Shown: piece after piece, positions 9,497 through 19,551 of the stretch
How positions within the stretch are numbered: position 1 is the first letter of the stretch
How the letters are laid out: every line of letters starts with the position of its first letter
Program-made: the position numbers and the translations under genes
Source: Euglena gracilis
Lineage: Eukaryota > Euglenida > Euglenophyceae > Euglenales
Length of the DNA: 64,000 nt
Assembly (NCBI GenBank): GCA_039621445.1
Contig: CP154955.1
Span: 34,445,236-34,509,235, forward strand
Reading direction: 5' to 3'
Notes under the pieces: model-generated
The model's input: the letters and a program-made list of their open reading frames with translations, nothing else
Databases searched by the model: none
What the model was told of the DNA's origin: nothing

Positions 9497-11167
9497 TCAA
9501 AAACTTGTCATGGAAACATCAATGTTATGTTTCTTATTCCACAGCTTCCAATCCTGTTGGACATACCCAACAAAACTGGTTGCTGGCTCCCAAGTGTCCT
9601 CCTCGGGCCCATACCCTTTCCAGCGGACCTTCCAAAGGTGCATACCGTTGTCGATTTTGTGATCGATAATTTTATCGACTACAAAGTCGTCCGTCTCAGG
9701 TAATCTGGAACGGGGTTTGAAGTGCAAACACGGGATGGGTTTCCCATCCGGTGGCGACAGGTATGGTTTGAAGTCGTCCATATGAACGTCCTCAACACCA
9801 TTCGGTAATGCAACCTTGTAACGCCCGCTGGTACCTAGTCGTCCTAGGATTTCACAGGGGCCGAGCCAGAGGGGGTCTAGCTTGGAAGACTGCATGCGAG
9901 TGCGGCTATTCCGCACCCACACGCGGTCACCGGGGCTATACACAGGTGACTTGAAATTCTGCAAAAACGATTTCCGTTTGGTTGCATGAATATCAGTCAC
10001 GCGCTTCTGGACTGCAGAACGTAGATTTTCTACTTCCGCAAACCAGGTCTCGCAACTGACACTCGTTCGGGCGGGTCTCTCCGAAGGGACATCCCCTATT
10101 GCCGGAGGGTCCCGTCCGAAAACTAATTTGTAGGGGGAGTGAGGTAAAACCAACCCTGGTAGGGTATTGATATAAAACAAAGACCATGGTAGAACTGATA
10201 TCCAGTTGCTGCGCGAGTCAGCCAGTGAAAGGCGAAGCATATTCACGACGGATTTCACGGCTGCCTCGGCTCTACCATTGCCTTTGGGTCGGTATATAAT
10301 GGAAAAATGTTGCTCGATTCCGAGTAAACCGCACAAAGTGGTGAAAAACCTTGAAGAAATCAAATGGTCTTGATCACTCACGATTTCATTCGGTAAACCC
10401 AATAAGCAAATGCATTTCTCCAAAAATATAGTTGCCAAACTTTGGGCAGCCAACCCTGACTTCTGGCATGGAATGGCTACAATGTACCCACTCAGCCTGC
10501 AGACGACAACAAAAACGTAATCGTAAATTTTGTCGTCCGTTCCTTTGCACGGTTCTAATTCCGGAAAATCCATGCAGAGGGATGTAAAAGTGTCAGTGGG
10601 TACGGGGAAAAAGTCCATCGTACCAGGGGGGGTACCTCTGCGGGGTTTTACCGCTTGACAAATTTGACACCGTTGCGCTATTCGCAAACAGCGTGAGTAA
10701 AGCTCTTTCTCGCTCAGGGTTGTGCAATACCTGCGGCCCACCAACGAAAGAAGTTTGGGGGCCCCAGGGTGACCATGGTTGTGATAACACAAAATAACAT
10801 CATCAACCAGGTCCTGGGGAATACAATATTTGTAACCCGATTCATTGCGAAAAACCAACCGTAAAGGTGAAAGAGTATAATTCTCCAGCACTTCGCCATT
10901 ACGAAGTCTGGTGACAATGGTGTCATACACCGGGTCACGACTATAAACGACTATAATCCCATTCGCGAAAGAACAGTGGGGAAGGGGACTCCGTGCGCGT
11001 AATACGCCGGGGTACGGACGTGCTTCCACGTCGACGCCTTCCACGCACTGGTGCGACCAGGAATAGTTGTGAAACGGGAAAAGAATCCAAAAGATTATCC
11101 GCAGCGTCGTTTTGACGTGCGTATTCGTCAGCTTCCTGACTTCCATGAAAAGTCGCGTCTCCCTCAT
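9497..11167 (-). CDS. Element A integrase with C-terminal chromodomain
   Basis: Residues about 130-180 hold an HHCC-type zinc module (HNHGHPG, then CQIC). The catalytic core follows, with D in LCMDFPELE, D in VSDQDH and E in GRAEAAV, giving the D,D-35-E triad. After the core, VWVRNSRTR and LGPCEILGRLG match the GPY/F region. The end, about residues 490-545, is a chromodomain with WKVRWKGYGPEEDTWEP; in chromoviruses this directs insertion to chromatin. The frame is offset by one from the RT ORF. A 10-bp tandem duplication in the overlap (about 10930-10955) accounts for the offset, so PR-RT-RH-IN was probably one ORF. Confidence 0.93.
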   Translation of the reverse strand: MRETRLFMEVRKLTNTHVKTTLRIIFWILFPFHNYSWSHQCVEGVDVEARPYPGVLRARSPLPHCSFANGIIVVYSRDPVYDTIVTRLRNGEVLENYTLSPLRLVFRNESGYKYCIPQDLVDDVILCYHNHGHPGAPKLLSLVGRRYCTTLSEKELYSRCLRIAQRCQICQAVKPRRGTPPGTMDFFPVPTDTFTSLCMDFPELEPCKGTDDKIYDYVFVVVCRLSGYIVAIPCQKSGLAAQSLATIFLEKCICLLGLPNEIVSDQDHLISSRFFTTLCGLLGIEQHFSIIYRPKGNGRAEAAVKSVVNMLRLSLADSRSNWISVLPWSLFYINTLPGLVLPHSPYKLVFGRDPPAIGDVPSERPARTSVSCETWFAEVENLRSAVQKRVTDIHATKRKSFLQNFKSPVYSPGDRVWVRNSRTRMQSSKLDPLWLGPCEILGRLGTSGRYKVALPNGVEDVHMDDFKPYLSPPDGKPIPCLHFKPRSRLPETDDFVVDKIIDHKIDNGMHLWKVRWKGYGPEEDTWEPATSFVGYVQQDWKLWNKKHNIDVSMTSF

Positions 11168-14100
11168 CCGGGTTCCCAGGGTAATACCAAGGGGCCCGAC
11201 TGAGCGGATCCGCTACTTTTTGTGTGTGACCAGGGGTATAAATAACCACAAGGTTGAATTGACTCAAGAACTCATGCCATCTGCATCGCCTTCCGACCGA
11301 TGACATGGCCTTGTTCAAATCCTCGGTGTACCAGTGTTGGAGACTCTCATGGTCGGTCTTGACGAGGATCTGGACGAGGCTGCTGGCAACCCAGCTGCGA
11401 AATTTCTGGAGTATAAGCACGATTGCGTAGGTTTCCTTCTCGCGTATACTCCATTTGACTTGACCTTTTCCATCGTCGCCCTGTAACTTTCTGCTGAAGA
11501 AAGCCACAGGTCGGAGCTCATTCGCCGCGTTATGCTGGCTAAGAACTCCGCCAACAGCGTAATCGCTGCTGTCGACTTGCAACACGTATGGTTTGTACGG
11601 GTCCGCGATGTCGAGGACAACATTTTTCAAAAGCAAAACCTTGATTTTCTCAAGGGCATCGCGCATTTGGTCATCCCAAATGACTTTGGTGTTGTCAACA
11701 GCCCGGTTTTTGAGCTGTTTGGTGAGGGGCACCACGATTTTCGCGAAGTTCTTCATATAAATCGCATAGTATTGGGCTAATCCCAAAAATCCTTTGAGGT
11801 GAGTAATCGTTTTGATTACCTCAGGGGTCCATTTCTTAATGGCTTCGAGTTTACTCGGAGCGGCTTTCCGCTGTCCATTGCTGAGGATGTGACCGCAAAA
11901 TTTTATGAGAATCCGAAACAAATGCATTTTCGCGCCTTTCGCGAAAAGCACATGTTTTTGAAAAGCGGCTAATACCGCGCATACATGGTGGAAGTGTGTG
12001 ACGAGGATATCCTCGTTCGATTTTGCGGATGGTGGTGGTGTTCCCACCAGCACATCATCGATATACACAATGGCAAACGGTAAATCGCGTAGAACCCATT
12101 GTATCATGCGCTGAAACATGGCTGGACCATTCTTAACACCCATGGGGAGTACCGTCCATTGGTACACACCCTTGGATGTCACGAATGCCGTGTATGGTTG
12201 GGAGTCAGGGTGCAAGTGCATTTGGTGAAAACCGTCCTCCAGATCGAAAATTGACCACAACCGGTTTTCCGATTGTTTGGTGATCAAATCCCCGATCAGG
12301 GGGAGCGGGAAGGGATCATCCCTTGTTTGGGAGTTCAGGTATCGGTAAGCCAGCCCCAGTCTCCATTTCTTCTGACCTGAGGGGTCTGGGGGTTTAGGAA
12401 CGACAAATGCTTGGGATGTCCACTCGCTTTTCGAGGGTACGATCCACTTGCGCTGAATAAGCTTCTCAATCATTTCATTGAGAGCTTGTTCGCGTTCTCC
12501 CGAACAACAGAAAATTTTTCGGTGCATTGGTTTAGCTCCTTCCTTAAGCTCGATCTTACAAACACCGAACGGACCGCGTATCGCGGGGTCGATGTCGCAC
12601 GCGTATACTGGATTTTCCAGCACACCGTGAAATTCGCGGGTGATCCGCGAACAGAATTCGGCTGACTTAGGATGCTGACCTGCACTCTCGATGACTGCGG
12701 AAACCACCAGGGTATCCCTGGGGTTACCGAGCTTCCTCGGCACCGCGAATTCGGACATTCCGAATGCATCGAAGAAACATACCCGAAAAATGATTTCTTT
12801 CATGGGTGGTAATATTTTACCCCAAAAATCCTCAAAAATCGGTACATCAGTGGGTAAATTCCACCAATGAAAACACACATACGATAGTTGGGTGAACCAT
12901 TCCGCTTCCGGAATGATGGGTATGAGAGTAACTCCACGGGCTTCATCTCGCAGAATTTTCCCAACCGCACATTCGATAAGTTTTGGGGGAGGGTGCATCC
13001 ATAACACCGTATCACCCCAAAATTTATCAAATGCGTTGGAGTGTTGTGACCAGTGACGTGGCAAACGGGCATGTGCATTGGATGAAAAGGCATCGATTTC
13101 CAATGCCAAGTCAAAAGAATCAGCCAATGTCGCGATTTTGGAAAACCATCGTTCCAAAATGCGATATTGACCAAAATTGAAAGCATTCCATACGCGTTTC
13201 GCGTATTCATGCACCCGATTTCCGGGTTGGAGTGACGAAACACAATGAATGGATCCACAAACATGCGAGTTGTCTTCCACTACCTCAAGGGATAATCCCA
13301 AGGGAGTTTGGACAGGTTGGGGGTTTCCCCATTCCGCATCAAATTCATGCCAAGTGTATTCGGGATGGTGATTAGGCATGACGCTTTCCGCGTTTCCGAA
13401 CAACGAGGTTAATCCGCGTTGTTGGAGTCCTCGGTGTATCTCCGCGCATTGCGGGCTACAACCAAGTGTATCATGGCGTGTGGATTCCGTATTCGGAATT
13501 GTGATTAGTGTCGGATTTTCAACTAAACATCCACAATCGAAATCCGATTGGGTGGAAATTCTCCTGCAGTGCACACATTGGAAGGAAGTGTGTTGGTGTG
13601 ACAGGTGTGCGTGTAAGTGGGTGTCGATGGCATTAGCCGGTGAGTCTTGTACAGGTGTGCCTGGATTCGGCACAACTGGTGGGAAACGGAGTGGTGGTGA
13701 AGCTGGGCGACTACTCGACACCGTAATTACTTCAGGCCTTTGGGCTTTCGTCTTGTAACCCAGTGAAACGGCGGGGGTACCGCTACTCGCTTGCCCTGCC
13801 TCATATGGAACGTATGTTGGTGTGTCATTGGGCAGGGGGGAGGCTTTCTCCGTACCCCGGGTGTGGAAAAAGGTTGTTGGTGTGGTGGATAACGGTGTTG
13901 CCCTTGTAGGTAACGGTGTTGGAAAAGTGGTGGTCATCATGGCGGATGCCAACGGTGATGGTGGTTTGGGTGTCAATGAAGTGGTGGGTGCTGTGCGCAA
14001 ACCGTGGGAGTGGCAATCCACAACCAATCGGTACTGGCGTAAAAATGGGTATCCCAAAACTACGTCAGACCCGTGAATTCCGGACTCGTAACCCCAAATA

Positions 14101-14561
14101 TTGGTGAAATGTTGTAATTGTGGGGGTTGTGAGTGATGCTTCGGAATGATGGGCAAGAGTATCTCGAGCACACATCCCAAATCACCACCACACATGGGGG
14201 TGTTGTCCGCGGTTGTAATTCTGATCGGTTTCTTGGCGCTTACCAAGAGCGGGGTCGGTAACAACCCCAACCGAAAGAGCAGTGCAATGCGACAACCAGT
14301 GTCAATGAGAATTTTAACTTTGGTGGAGAAATTTTGAATGCGGATTTCCGCTTGGACAAGTAATTCCATTGGTGGTACGCAAAGTGAAGGGTCTGGCGGA
14401 AATACGTTTGCATGCCAGCTCTCCCATGAACCCTTTCCTACTTTGCTCAGCATTCCGAGCGGAAATGTGGAGTGGGGGGTAGGAGACCCGAAATAATTCC
14501 GGGTACTGACCGTGAAGGCGGATGGGCAGGGGGGGTAAGGTTGATCAGGTCTTAACTCCAT
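10941..14561 (-). CDS. Element A pol: protease, methylase-like domain, RT, RNase H
   Basis: A 1206-codon ORF. Retropepsin: ILIDTGCRIALLF with the active Asp near residue 87. A Pro/Thr-rich region and a Cys-rich patch (CVHC...CGC...C) follow. Near residues 488-560, EIDAFSSNAHARL, WMHPPPKLI and an aromatic tail resemble the adenine-methylase-like domain found in some DIRS and Ty3 polyproteins. RT: VPKPPDPSG, FDLEDGFHQM, and catalytic YIDDVLV at 12066-12055. RNase H: VLQVDSSDYAVGGVL with DHESLQHW. It starts in the gag frame after a single UAG at 14609-14607, so it is probably made as a gag-pol readthrough product. Confidence 0.95.
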   Translation of the reverse strand: MELRPDQPYPPCPSAFTVSTRNYFGSPTPHSTFPLGMLSKVGKGSWESWHANVFPPDPSLCVPPMELLVQAEIRIQNFSTKVKILIDTGCRIALLFRLGLLPTPLLVSAKKPIRITTADNTPMCGGDLGCVLEILLPIIPKHHSQPPQLQHFTNIWGYESGIHGSDVVLGYPFLRQYRLVVDCHSHGLRTAPTTSLTPKPPSPLASAMMTTTFPTPLPTRATPLSTTPTTFFHTRGTEKASPLPNDTPTYVPYEAGQASSGTPAVSLGYKTKAQRPEVITVSSSRPASPPLRFPPVVPNPGTPVQDSPANAIDTHLHAHLSHQHTSFQCVHCRRISTQSDFDCGCLVENPTLITIPNTESTRHDTLGCSPQCAEIHRGLQQRGLTSLFGNAESVMPNHHPEYTWHEFDAEWGNPQPVQTPLGLSLEVVEDNSHVCGSIHCVSSLQPGNRVHEYAKRVWNAFNFGQYRILERWFSKIATLADSFDLALEIDAFSSNAHARLPRHWSQHSNAFDKFWGDTVLWMHPPPKLIECAVGKILRDEARGVTLIPIIPEAEWFTQLSYVCFHWWNLPTDVPIFEDFWGKILPPMKEIIFRVCFFDAFGMSEFAVPRKLGNPRDTLVVSAVIESAGQHPKSAEFCSRITREFHGVLENPVYACDIDPAIRGPFGVCKIELKEGAKPMHRKIFCCSGEREQALNEMIEKLIQRKWIVPSKSEWTSQAFVVPKPPDPSGQKKWRLGLAYRYLNSQTRDDPFPLPLIGDLITKQSENRLWSIFDLEDGFHQMHLHPDSQPYTAFVTSKGVYQWTVLPMGVKNGPAMFQRMIQWVLRDLPFAIVYIDDVLVGTPPPSAKSNEDILVTHFHHVCAVLAAFQKHVLFAKGAKMHLFRILIKFCGHILSNGQRKAAPSKLEAIKKWTPEVIKTITHLKGFLGLAQYYAIYMKNFAKIVVPLTKQLKNRAVDNTKVIWDDQMRDALEKIKVLLLKNVVLDIADPYKPYVLQVDSSDYAVGGVLSQHNAANELRPVAFFSRKLQGDDGKGQVKWSIREKETYAIVLILQKFRSWVASSLVQILVKTDHESLQHWYTEDLNKAMSSVGRRCRWHEFLSQFNLVVIYTPGHTQKVADPLSRAPWYYPGNPDEGDATFHGSQEADEYARQNDAADNLLDSFPVSQLFLVAPVRGRRRRGSTSVPRRITRTESPSPLFFREWDYSRL

Positions 14562-14570
14562 CTGTTCATC

Positions 14571-14609
14571 AGCCCAGAGGTCCGTGCCCTCGGACCTCGG
14601 GCTCCCCTA
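14571..14609 (-). promoter_or_regulatory. Gag-pol UAG with downstream stem-loop, likely readthrough signal
   Basis: Gag ends in TAG at 14609-14607. After GGG, the transcript has AGCCCGAGGTCCG (14603-14591), a six-base loop, and CGGACCTC-T-GGGCT (14584-14571): a 13-bp stem with one bulged T. The frame stays open from the TAG into pol. Type-1 readthrough in murine leukaemia virus also uses UAG-G followed by an RNA structure. Confidence 0.6.
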
Positions 14610-15386
14610 CTCCAAGTCCGAACCGGCCGCATAGCCGGCAACGGACTTTTTGGTGGAATAGATGGAACTCAATGAGCGCACTGCCATTCGGGCCTCATTA
14701 AATTCCCCGTCCGAGGTCTCATCCCCCTCCCTGCCCGAAGCCGGGGTGTCCTCCTCCAAACAAGATATCTTGAAACCGACTTTTTGCCGGTTGGAGGAGT
14801 TACCACGGTCCTCGCTGCGCTTACTGCGATTTCCGCAGCCGGGCCGGGGGGAACGAGATCTGGGACATTTGGATGGGTGGTGATCTTCGGAACCGCAAAG
14901 TGAACAACGGGATTTGTGGCGGGATTCCGCATAACGGGGGGAACGGTATTCCGTTCTTCCGTCGAACCGTCGTGGTGAACGGGTTTCCCGTCGACCATGA
15001 CCGGTGTACCGGGGTTTCCCCGGTGACTCCCGCGAAGAGGATGATCCACTTCGCGAACGAGATCGTGAAGAGTCGCAGTTGAAATCCCGTTTTCGGGTAG
15101 GGGGTCCAGGTGATCGACCGCGAGAGGGACGGGTTTCCCGACCATCACGCGATGGTGACTTGGGCCTACTACCGCTAAAGCGGTTCTCCGAAGAACGTGA
15201 AACTCCCGATTGACGTGAAAACGCCAAGGAACCCGATCCCCGTGAGGAGGTCAAGCCCCTTGGGCTTCCAATACGCTTTCGCGCATCGGGATTCGGGCAT
15301 TCCCGAGACATGTGACCAGATTTGTTGCACAAAAAGCACAGTTTATCCGTGCCTTGGTCCGAAGAACGCTGATTCCGCGTTTTCGG
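14607..15386 (-). CDS. Element A nucleocapsid: two zinc knuckles around an RS-rich linker
   Basis: Two CX2CX4HX4C knuckles are visible. The first is LCFLCNKSGHMSREC near 15345-15300. The second is CSLCGSEDHHPSKC near 14905-14865. Between them lies a long Arg/Ser-rich stretch (SRSRSRSGSSSSRES and similar), like the RS domain of splicing factors. The knuckles bind the element RNA in known gags. The RS-like linker is unusual and may affect RNA packaging or splicing; that is inference. The segment ends at the UAG that precedes pol. Confidence 0.78.
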   Translation of the reverse strand, partial: PKTRNQRSSDQGTDKLCFLCNKSGHMSRECPNPDARKRIGSPRGLTSSRGSGSLAFSRQSGVSRSSENRFSGSRPKSPSRDGRETRPSRGRSPGPPTRKRDFNCDSSRSRSRSGSSSSRESPGKPRYTGHGRRETRSPRRFDGRTEYRSPRYAESRHKSRCSLCGSEDHHPSKCPRSRSPRPGCGNRSKRSEDRGNSSNRQKVGFKISCLEEDTPASGREGDETSDGEFNEARMAVRSLSSIYSTKKSVAGYAAGSDLE

Positions 15387-18300
15387 TCACGTGGTGGGTG
15401 ATCTTGGTGATATGGGTGATTTTTGCAACGCGTTAACCGCACCCGCAGGGATTCCCGCGGTGGGATGCGTTTGGAAAGTGGACTGTATTTGTCCCAAAAC
15501 TTGTGTGAGCTTGAGTTGCTTTGACACATAATTCCAACGTTGGGCAAGAGTCATCTCATGCCCTGCCAACTCCTCGCGATGGATATCCTTCACGAGGGAT
15601 GGTGTGAAATGCAACAAAACCGCATCGAATTGTTCGCGCATTTGCTTCTCGCTAAGTTCATCAACTTCGGAAGCAAGTGCTAACCATTTGGCATACCAAA
15701 GGTCAATGGATTTCCATTTGCGATCCGATGGCGCGGATTGTCGCCACTTCTTCTCCAGGGTAATTTTGGTGACCAAACTTGAATTGGTTGAATCGTATTG
15801 CTCAACCAGGTCATCGAAGGATACGCCATTACGTATCACAAAATTGCGTGCGCGTTCTCGCTCCTCCCTCGGTAGGCAATCGATGAATTCCATCTTGACT
15901 ACCTCGGGATTCGGGTCTTGGGTGGGTCCCTTTAGTGCCCAGTAATACTCCCAGTCCCGAAAAAATTGTCTCTATGTGGTTGGATCCCCGTCCCATTGGG
16001 GTTTCACCTTGTTCGCGATTGCGATGGTGCCCTTCAAGTCTCTCTGAGTAACCCGCTGACCCTCGGTGGTATTCCAGGGGTTTGGGTCAGGGTAATTCTT
16101 AACACCAAACGCGATTCGCGGATTATCCGCTCCATGTGAACCCCTTGCAGGATTTCCCGCACCAAGTGTAGGGGTGGCAGGTGTTTCCTGCGGGAAATGC
16201 GAAAGATGTGGTGAATTTCTCCCTGTGGGGCGGGTTTCCCGCCGAAAACCCGACGGGTGGTCTGGTAATCCAGAACCCGTTGGTGGTTGTTATGATCGCG
16301 AATGCGACACATGACCAATACCAGGTGTGGGGTGTTGGCTCATTCCTCGTACAAGGTTGGAATGTTTAATTTCTTGGTGGAGACTCGAATTTCCGAGCGG
16401 GGGGTCAATTTCCTCATCGGAAATGTCGTGCGAAAAGTGAGTTTGTGGTGTGGGCAAATGCATAGGTGGTACAATTAGCGTTTTTGCGGGTGGTTGTACC
16501 AAATTCGCGGTGGATGTAGGGATTCCTACTCCAAAAATGGTAATTTGAGAGCGCGATTCCGGGACATTTGGAATACCAACCGCAGCGCTTACCGCGGTGG
16601 GTGGTGGCATAACCGGTACCGGAGTGGACATTTTATCCAAAGTCGCGGAGAAGTCATGCACCGTTTCTTCCAAATGTTCCACCAACTGGAGTTGGCCGCA
16701 AATTCGGTCAACCTCAGTCTCCAAATGCCTAATGCGTTTGCGGTAACGGGAAAAATCGTCCAAGTGTGGTAACTTTTCGGGAACCAAGTGCAAGTCTTGG
16801 ACAAATTGTCCTTGGGACTCCTCCACATTCCGGAGTTGACCCGCAAGCGCTTTTACTGCATTTGAGACAATTTGCAATTGGTGGGGTGACTTGGTGTGGG
16901 TTTCCGCGGTGGTGCGCGAATTTTCCGCGGTTGGCTTTTCCAACAACGCAGAAATTCGTCCATCCAACCGTGAAACCTCATCCTGCATTGATCAGGCATT
17001 ACGATTCACAGATTCCTCAAGTTGAATTAAACTTGTGCAAAATGCTTGCAAGGTTTCCTTGTTGTCACCAAGCATTTTGTTATAAAATGAGCGAAATTCC
17101 GGTGACTCGGGTATCCGAGCACGGGAAATATTGGGTAGTGCGCGAATTTCCGCTACTGTGGTGGACAACAAGGTGCATCGGGTTTGCAATTCCCCAATAG
17201 CGGCTTGGATACCACTAATGTCGGGAATTCGCTTGGAAAGTGCGGAAACATGCTCCTGCAAACTGACAACGGTGGCATTAATACCGCCAATGTCCGTTTG
17301 CGATTGTTGTTGCGCAGAATACAGCCGTTGTGCGCAATCCGCGATTTTCGCGTGCAGGGTGGTTAATCCATCCTGATTTGCGGCACAATGGCAGGAATTT
17401 TGCTCCAAGTGTAGGATGCGTTCCTCCAAAACTTGGATTTGCGAACGGGAAACAACATTTTCTTGCACTTTCGCCTGAAACTGCTTCAAATGCTCGATTT
17501 CCGAGCCAAGATGCAAAATCCGTTGTTGGGCTTCTTGGAATGAAGTAGTGAGTGTGGAAAAATGCTCATCCGCGACAAAGTTACCGATTTTCGGCATTTT
17601 GGGGGTGGCATTTTGTGCTTGTAACTGGTGTTGCAATTGCAGTAGCATGGTTGAACAGGATTCCACTTTGGCAAAAAGATGGCTCATACCATCTTGCACA
17701 TGCAGAAACTTGGAATCATTCCGCGTTTCCGCTTCATGCAGCATTTCGCTGATTTGTTGGAAATTTTGTGGAAGTTGGATGCGCAAAATACTGTCAACAC
17801 TTTCTCGAAAATGCTGAAGGTCTTTCCCCGCAATTTCAAAATTGTGTTGGCAATATTTGCCGATTTCCTGCAAATAATTCCAGCAACATTCCAGTTTGGT
17901 GTTGACAACCCTTTGATTGTCCTCATCGAACTGCAAAACTTTGTTGAGCATGGTTGCGCATTCCGCAACGCATTGGTGGACATGCAAAATTTGCTTGCTA
18001 AGCGGGTGATCCGCTGGGAGTTGACCGAGAATTCGGTAAACACCACCGGAGGTGAGGTTATCCCTCAAATCTTCCTCATAGTCCTCCACAATAGAAACGG
18101 CACCAGAGATTTCCGGTACCACCAGACGCATATCTGGGTTCCATGGCAATGCAGGGAAAACCGCAGCTTCCGCGGGTAATCCCGGCAATGCGCGAAATGG
18201 TGTGGGGGGTGGTAATTGAGGGGGGGGTTGGAAAAAACACGGTGTTTCCAACGAGTTGCACTCCAAAAGGCCCACCGGTGATTCCACCGGGGATCTTTTG

Positions 18301-18707
18301 GGTGTGAACAGAGCAAAGGGCAAATACCCCTCACTTTGTTCATGGGTAACATGAGTAACCAAGTGTGAGGGTGCAAGGGGTTCATCCCCTCGCCGCATCA
18401 ATGAGGGGTGAATCGGGATGGAGGAAGGCATTTTGCCACCTACATCTCGCACAATCAATGACAATGATGATGAAGAGGGTTCATTACCCCCATGCAACAA
18501 TGAAGGCGTTTCGCCTTTTGACAATGACAAATGAGTCAAATTGCCCTCTTCTGGCTTGGGGGGTCGGGAATTGGAACTTGTTTCATTCAAACCGTTCCAA
18601 TTCCCGCAATCTTCATCACAATTGCTCAATGAACTCATCAACAAGTCATAATCAAATTTGGGGTTGGGGCTTGTGCTCTGCATCTTTTGAGATGGGTAAA
18701 AAGGCAA
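14607..18707 (-). pseudogene. Element A gag, about 1370 codons with in-frame stops
   Basis: One frame runs from ATG at 18707 to the terminal TAG at 14609-14607. Internal stops are TGA 16994-16992, TAA 16292-16290, TAG 15974-15972 and TGA 15389-15387. The N-terminal 570 residues are largely coiled coil (for example HLEQN, LGSEIEHLKQF). A Pro/Ser-rich linker follows. The capsid-like part (15893-15480) has FDDLVEQYDSTNSSLVTKIT and LAQRWNYVSKQLKL. The C terminus is nucleocapsid. A plus-strand copy at 28840-29516 and 36341-36720 confirms the frame across the third stop. Ty3 gags are commonly 300-500 residues, so the N-terminal extension is unusual. Confidence 0.82.
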
Positions 18708-18927
18708 AAACCCAAAAATTCACACAAATAAGCAGAGAAACAGGGACCAGAAAGGTTGTATCGGCGATTACCAAACAGAGCCTCCTGAGACCTGTATCCT
18801 TGCTTAAAGGTTGGCTAGGGGCCAGGAACAGTACTTTCACCGTGTTTCACGGCTCAGTACGATCCTCACCACCAGTCAACCACAGAATTTCTCTGTGCGG
18901 AACGTCTGTATAGGATCGTTGCCTAAA

Positions 18928-18943
18928 TCTGCTACCAAGTGTA
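18928..18943 (-). repeat. Second copy of the LTR-end/primer-site sequence
   Basis: TACACTTGGTAGCAGA recurs 56 bp downstream of the first primer site, in the leader of element A. It looks like a local duplication. Confidence 0.6.
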
Positions 18944-18983
18944 ATACCTGGTAGCCTTTCTTTCTGTAGGGTCTTTGACCTAT

Positions 18984-18993
18984 TCTGCTACCA
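18984..18993 (-). promoter_or_regulatory. Primer binding site, initiator-Met tRNA
   Basis: Minus-strand TGGTAGCAGA lies two bases after the LTR end (GTACA at 18996) and is complementary to the 3' end of an animal-type initiator-Met tRNA (ten bases). Confidence 0.72.
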
Positions 18994-18995
18994 AG

Positions 18996-19121
18996 TGTAC
19001 GTCCAAAGCTTTCACTTTTTCCCTTTTTGGGACTTTCTGTAAAAGCCCTTCGCTTTCGCCTTGGTGCGCAGCCTACTTATGGTAGGGAAAAGTCTTTGGA
19101 GTAACGAAAAGTGGTTTTCAG
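18996..19121 (-). repeat. 5' LTR remnant of element A
   Basis: This stretch matches the last about 120 bp of the 3' LTR (2588-2710) with few changes and ends in the same GTACA beside the primer site. The rest of the LTR is missing because the LTR of element B begins at 19122. Confidence 0.8.
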
Positions 19122-19551
19122 TGTACGTCCCACCCCGGCTTTTCTACTTATGCTTTCCTCCTGAAAAGCCCGTGGGGGGAGTAACAATAAAATTTGCTTC
19201 CCTTTTCCCCTTTTGAATGCAAAGCACACAAGCAGAAGAATTGGTGGGACCGCAGTGCCTTATATGAAAGTGACTTTTGCTCTTTCGAGCTTTGTAAAAG
19301 AAAGAAATAAAACTTGTATTCAAATGGGACTTCGCCCTCAGTATTCTAAAAGAGAATTGCAAAGCACCAAACCCAATAACCTTGAATTAGGAACCAGTTA
19401 TTTTCGCTAAGCTTTCGCTAGCTCTGAGATTCTCTCTTTGCCTTATGGTTTAACCATGCCACTGTGTACAGCCCGGCCGTAGCCAGCTTGTAGGCCGTAG
19501 CCCATTAGATCTGGTACACAGTGCCATGGCAGAATGGCTGCCTGGTACACA
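19122..19551 (-). repeat. 3' LTR of element B
   Basis: It begins TGTGTACCAGGC at 19551 after a polypurine tract and ends in GGACGTACA at 19122 (430 bp). Its ends match the A-family LTR, but the middle is diverged, so B is a separate subfamily. Confidence 0.75.

Larger units (their letters stand above)
2588..19121 (-). mobile_element. Element A: giant Ty3/gypsy chromovirus with an extra 3' gene
   Basis: On the minus strand the order is 5' LTR remnant (19121-18996), primer site, gag (18707-14607), pol (14561-9497) ending in a chromodomain, a downstream sense gene (9340-3835), polypurine tract and 3' LTR (3013-2588). At about 16.5 kb it is much longer than the usual 5-9 kb; the excess is the long gag and the gene after pol. 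Gag and the extra gene carry stops. Most of pol is one 1206-codon ORF with a single frame change before integrase. The 5' LTR is cut by element B, so the target duplication cannot be checked. Confidence 0.88.
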
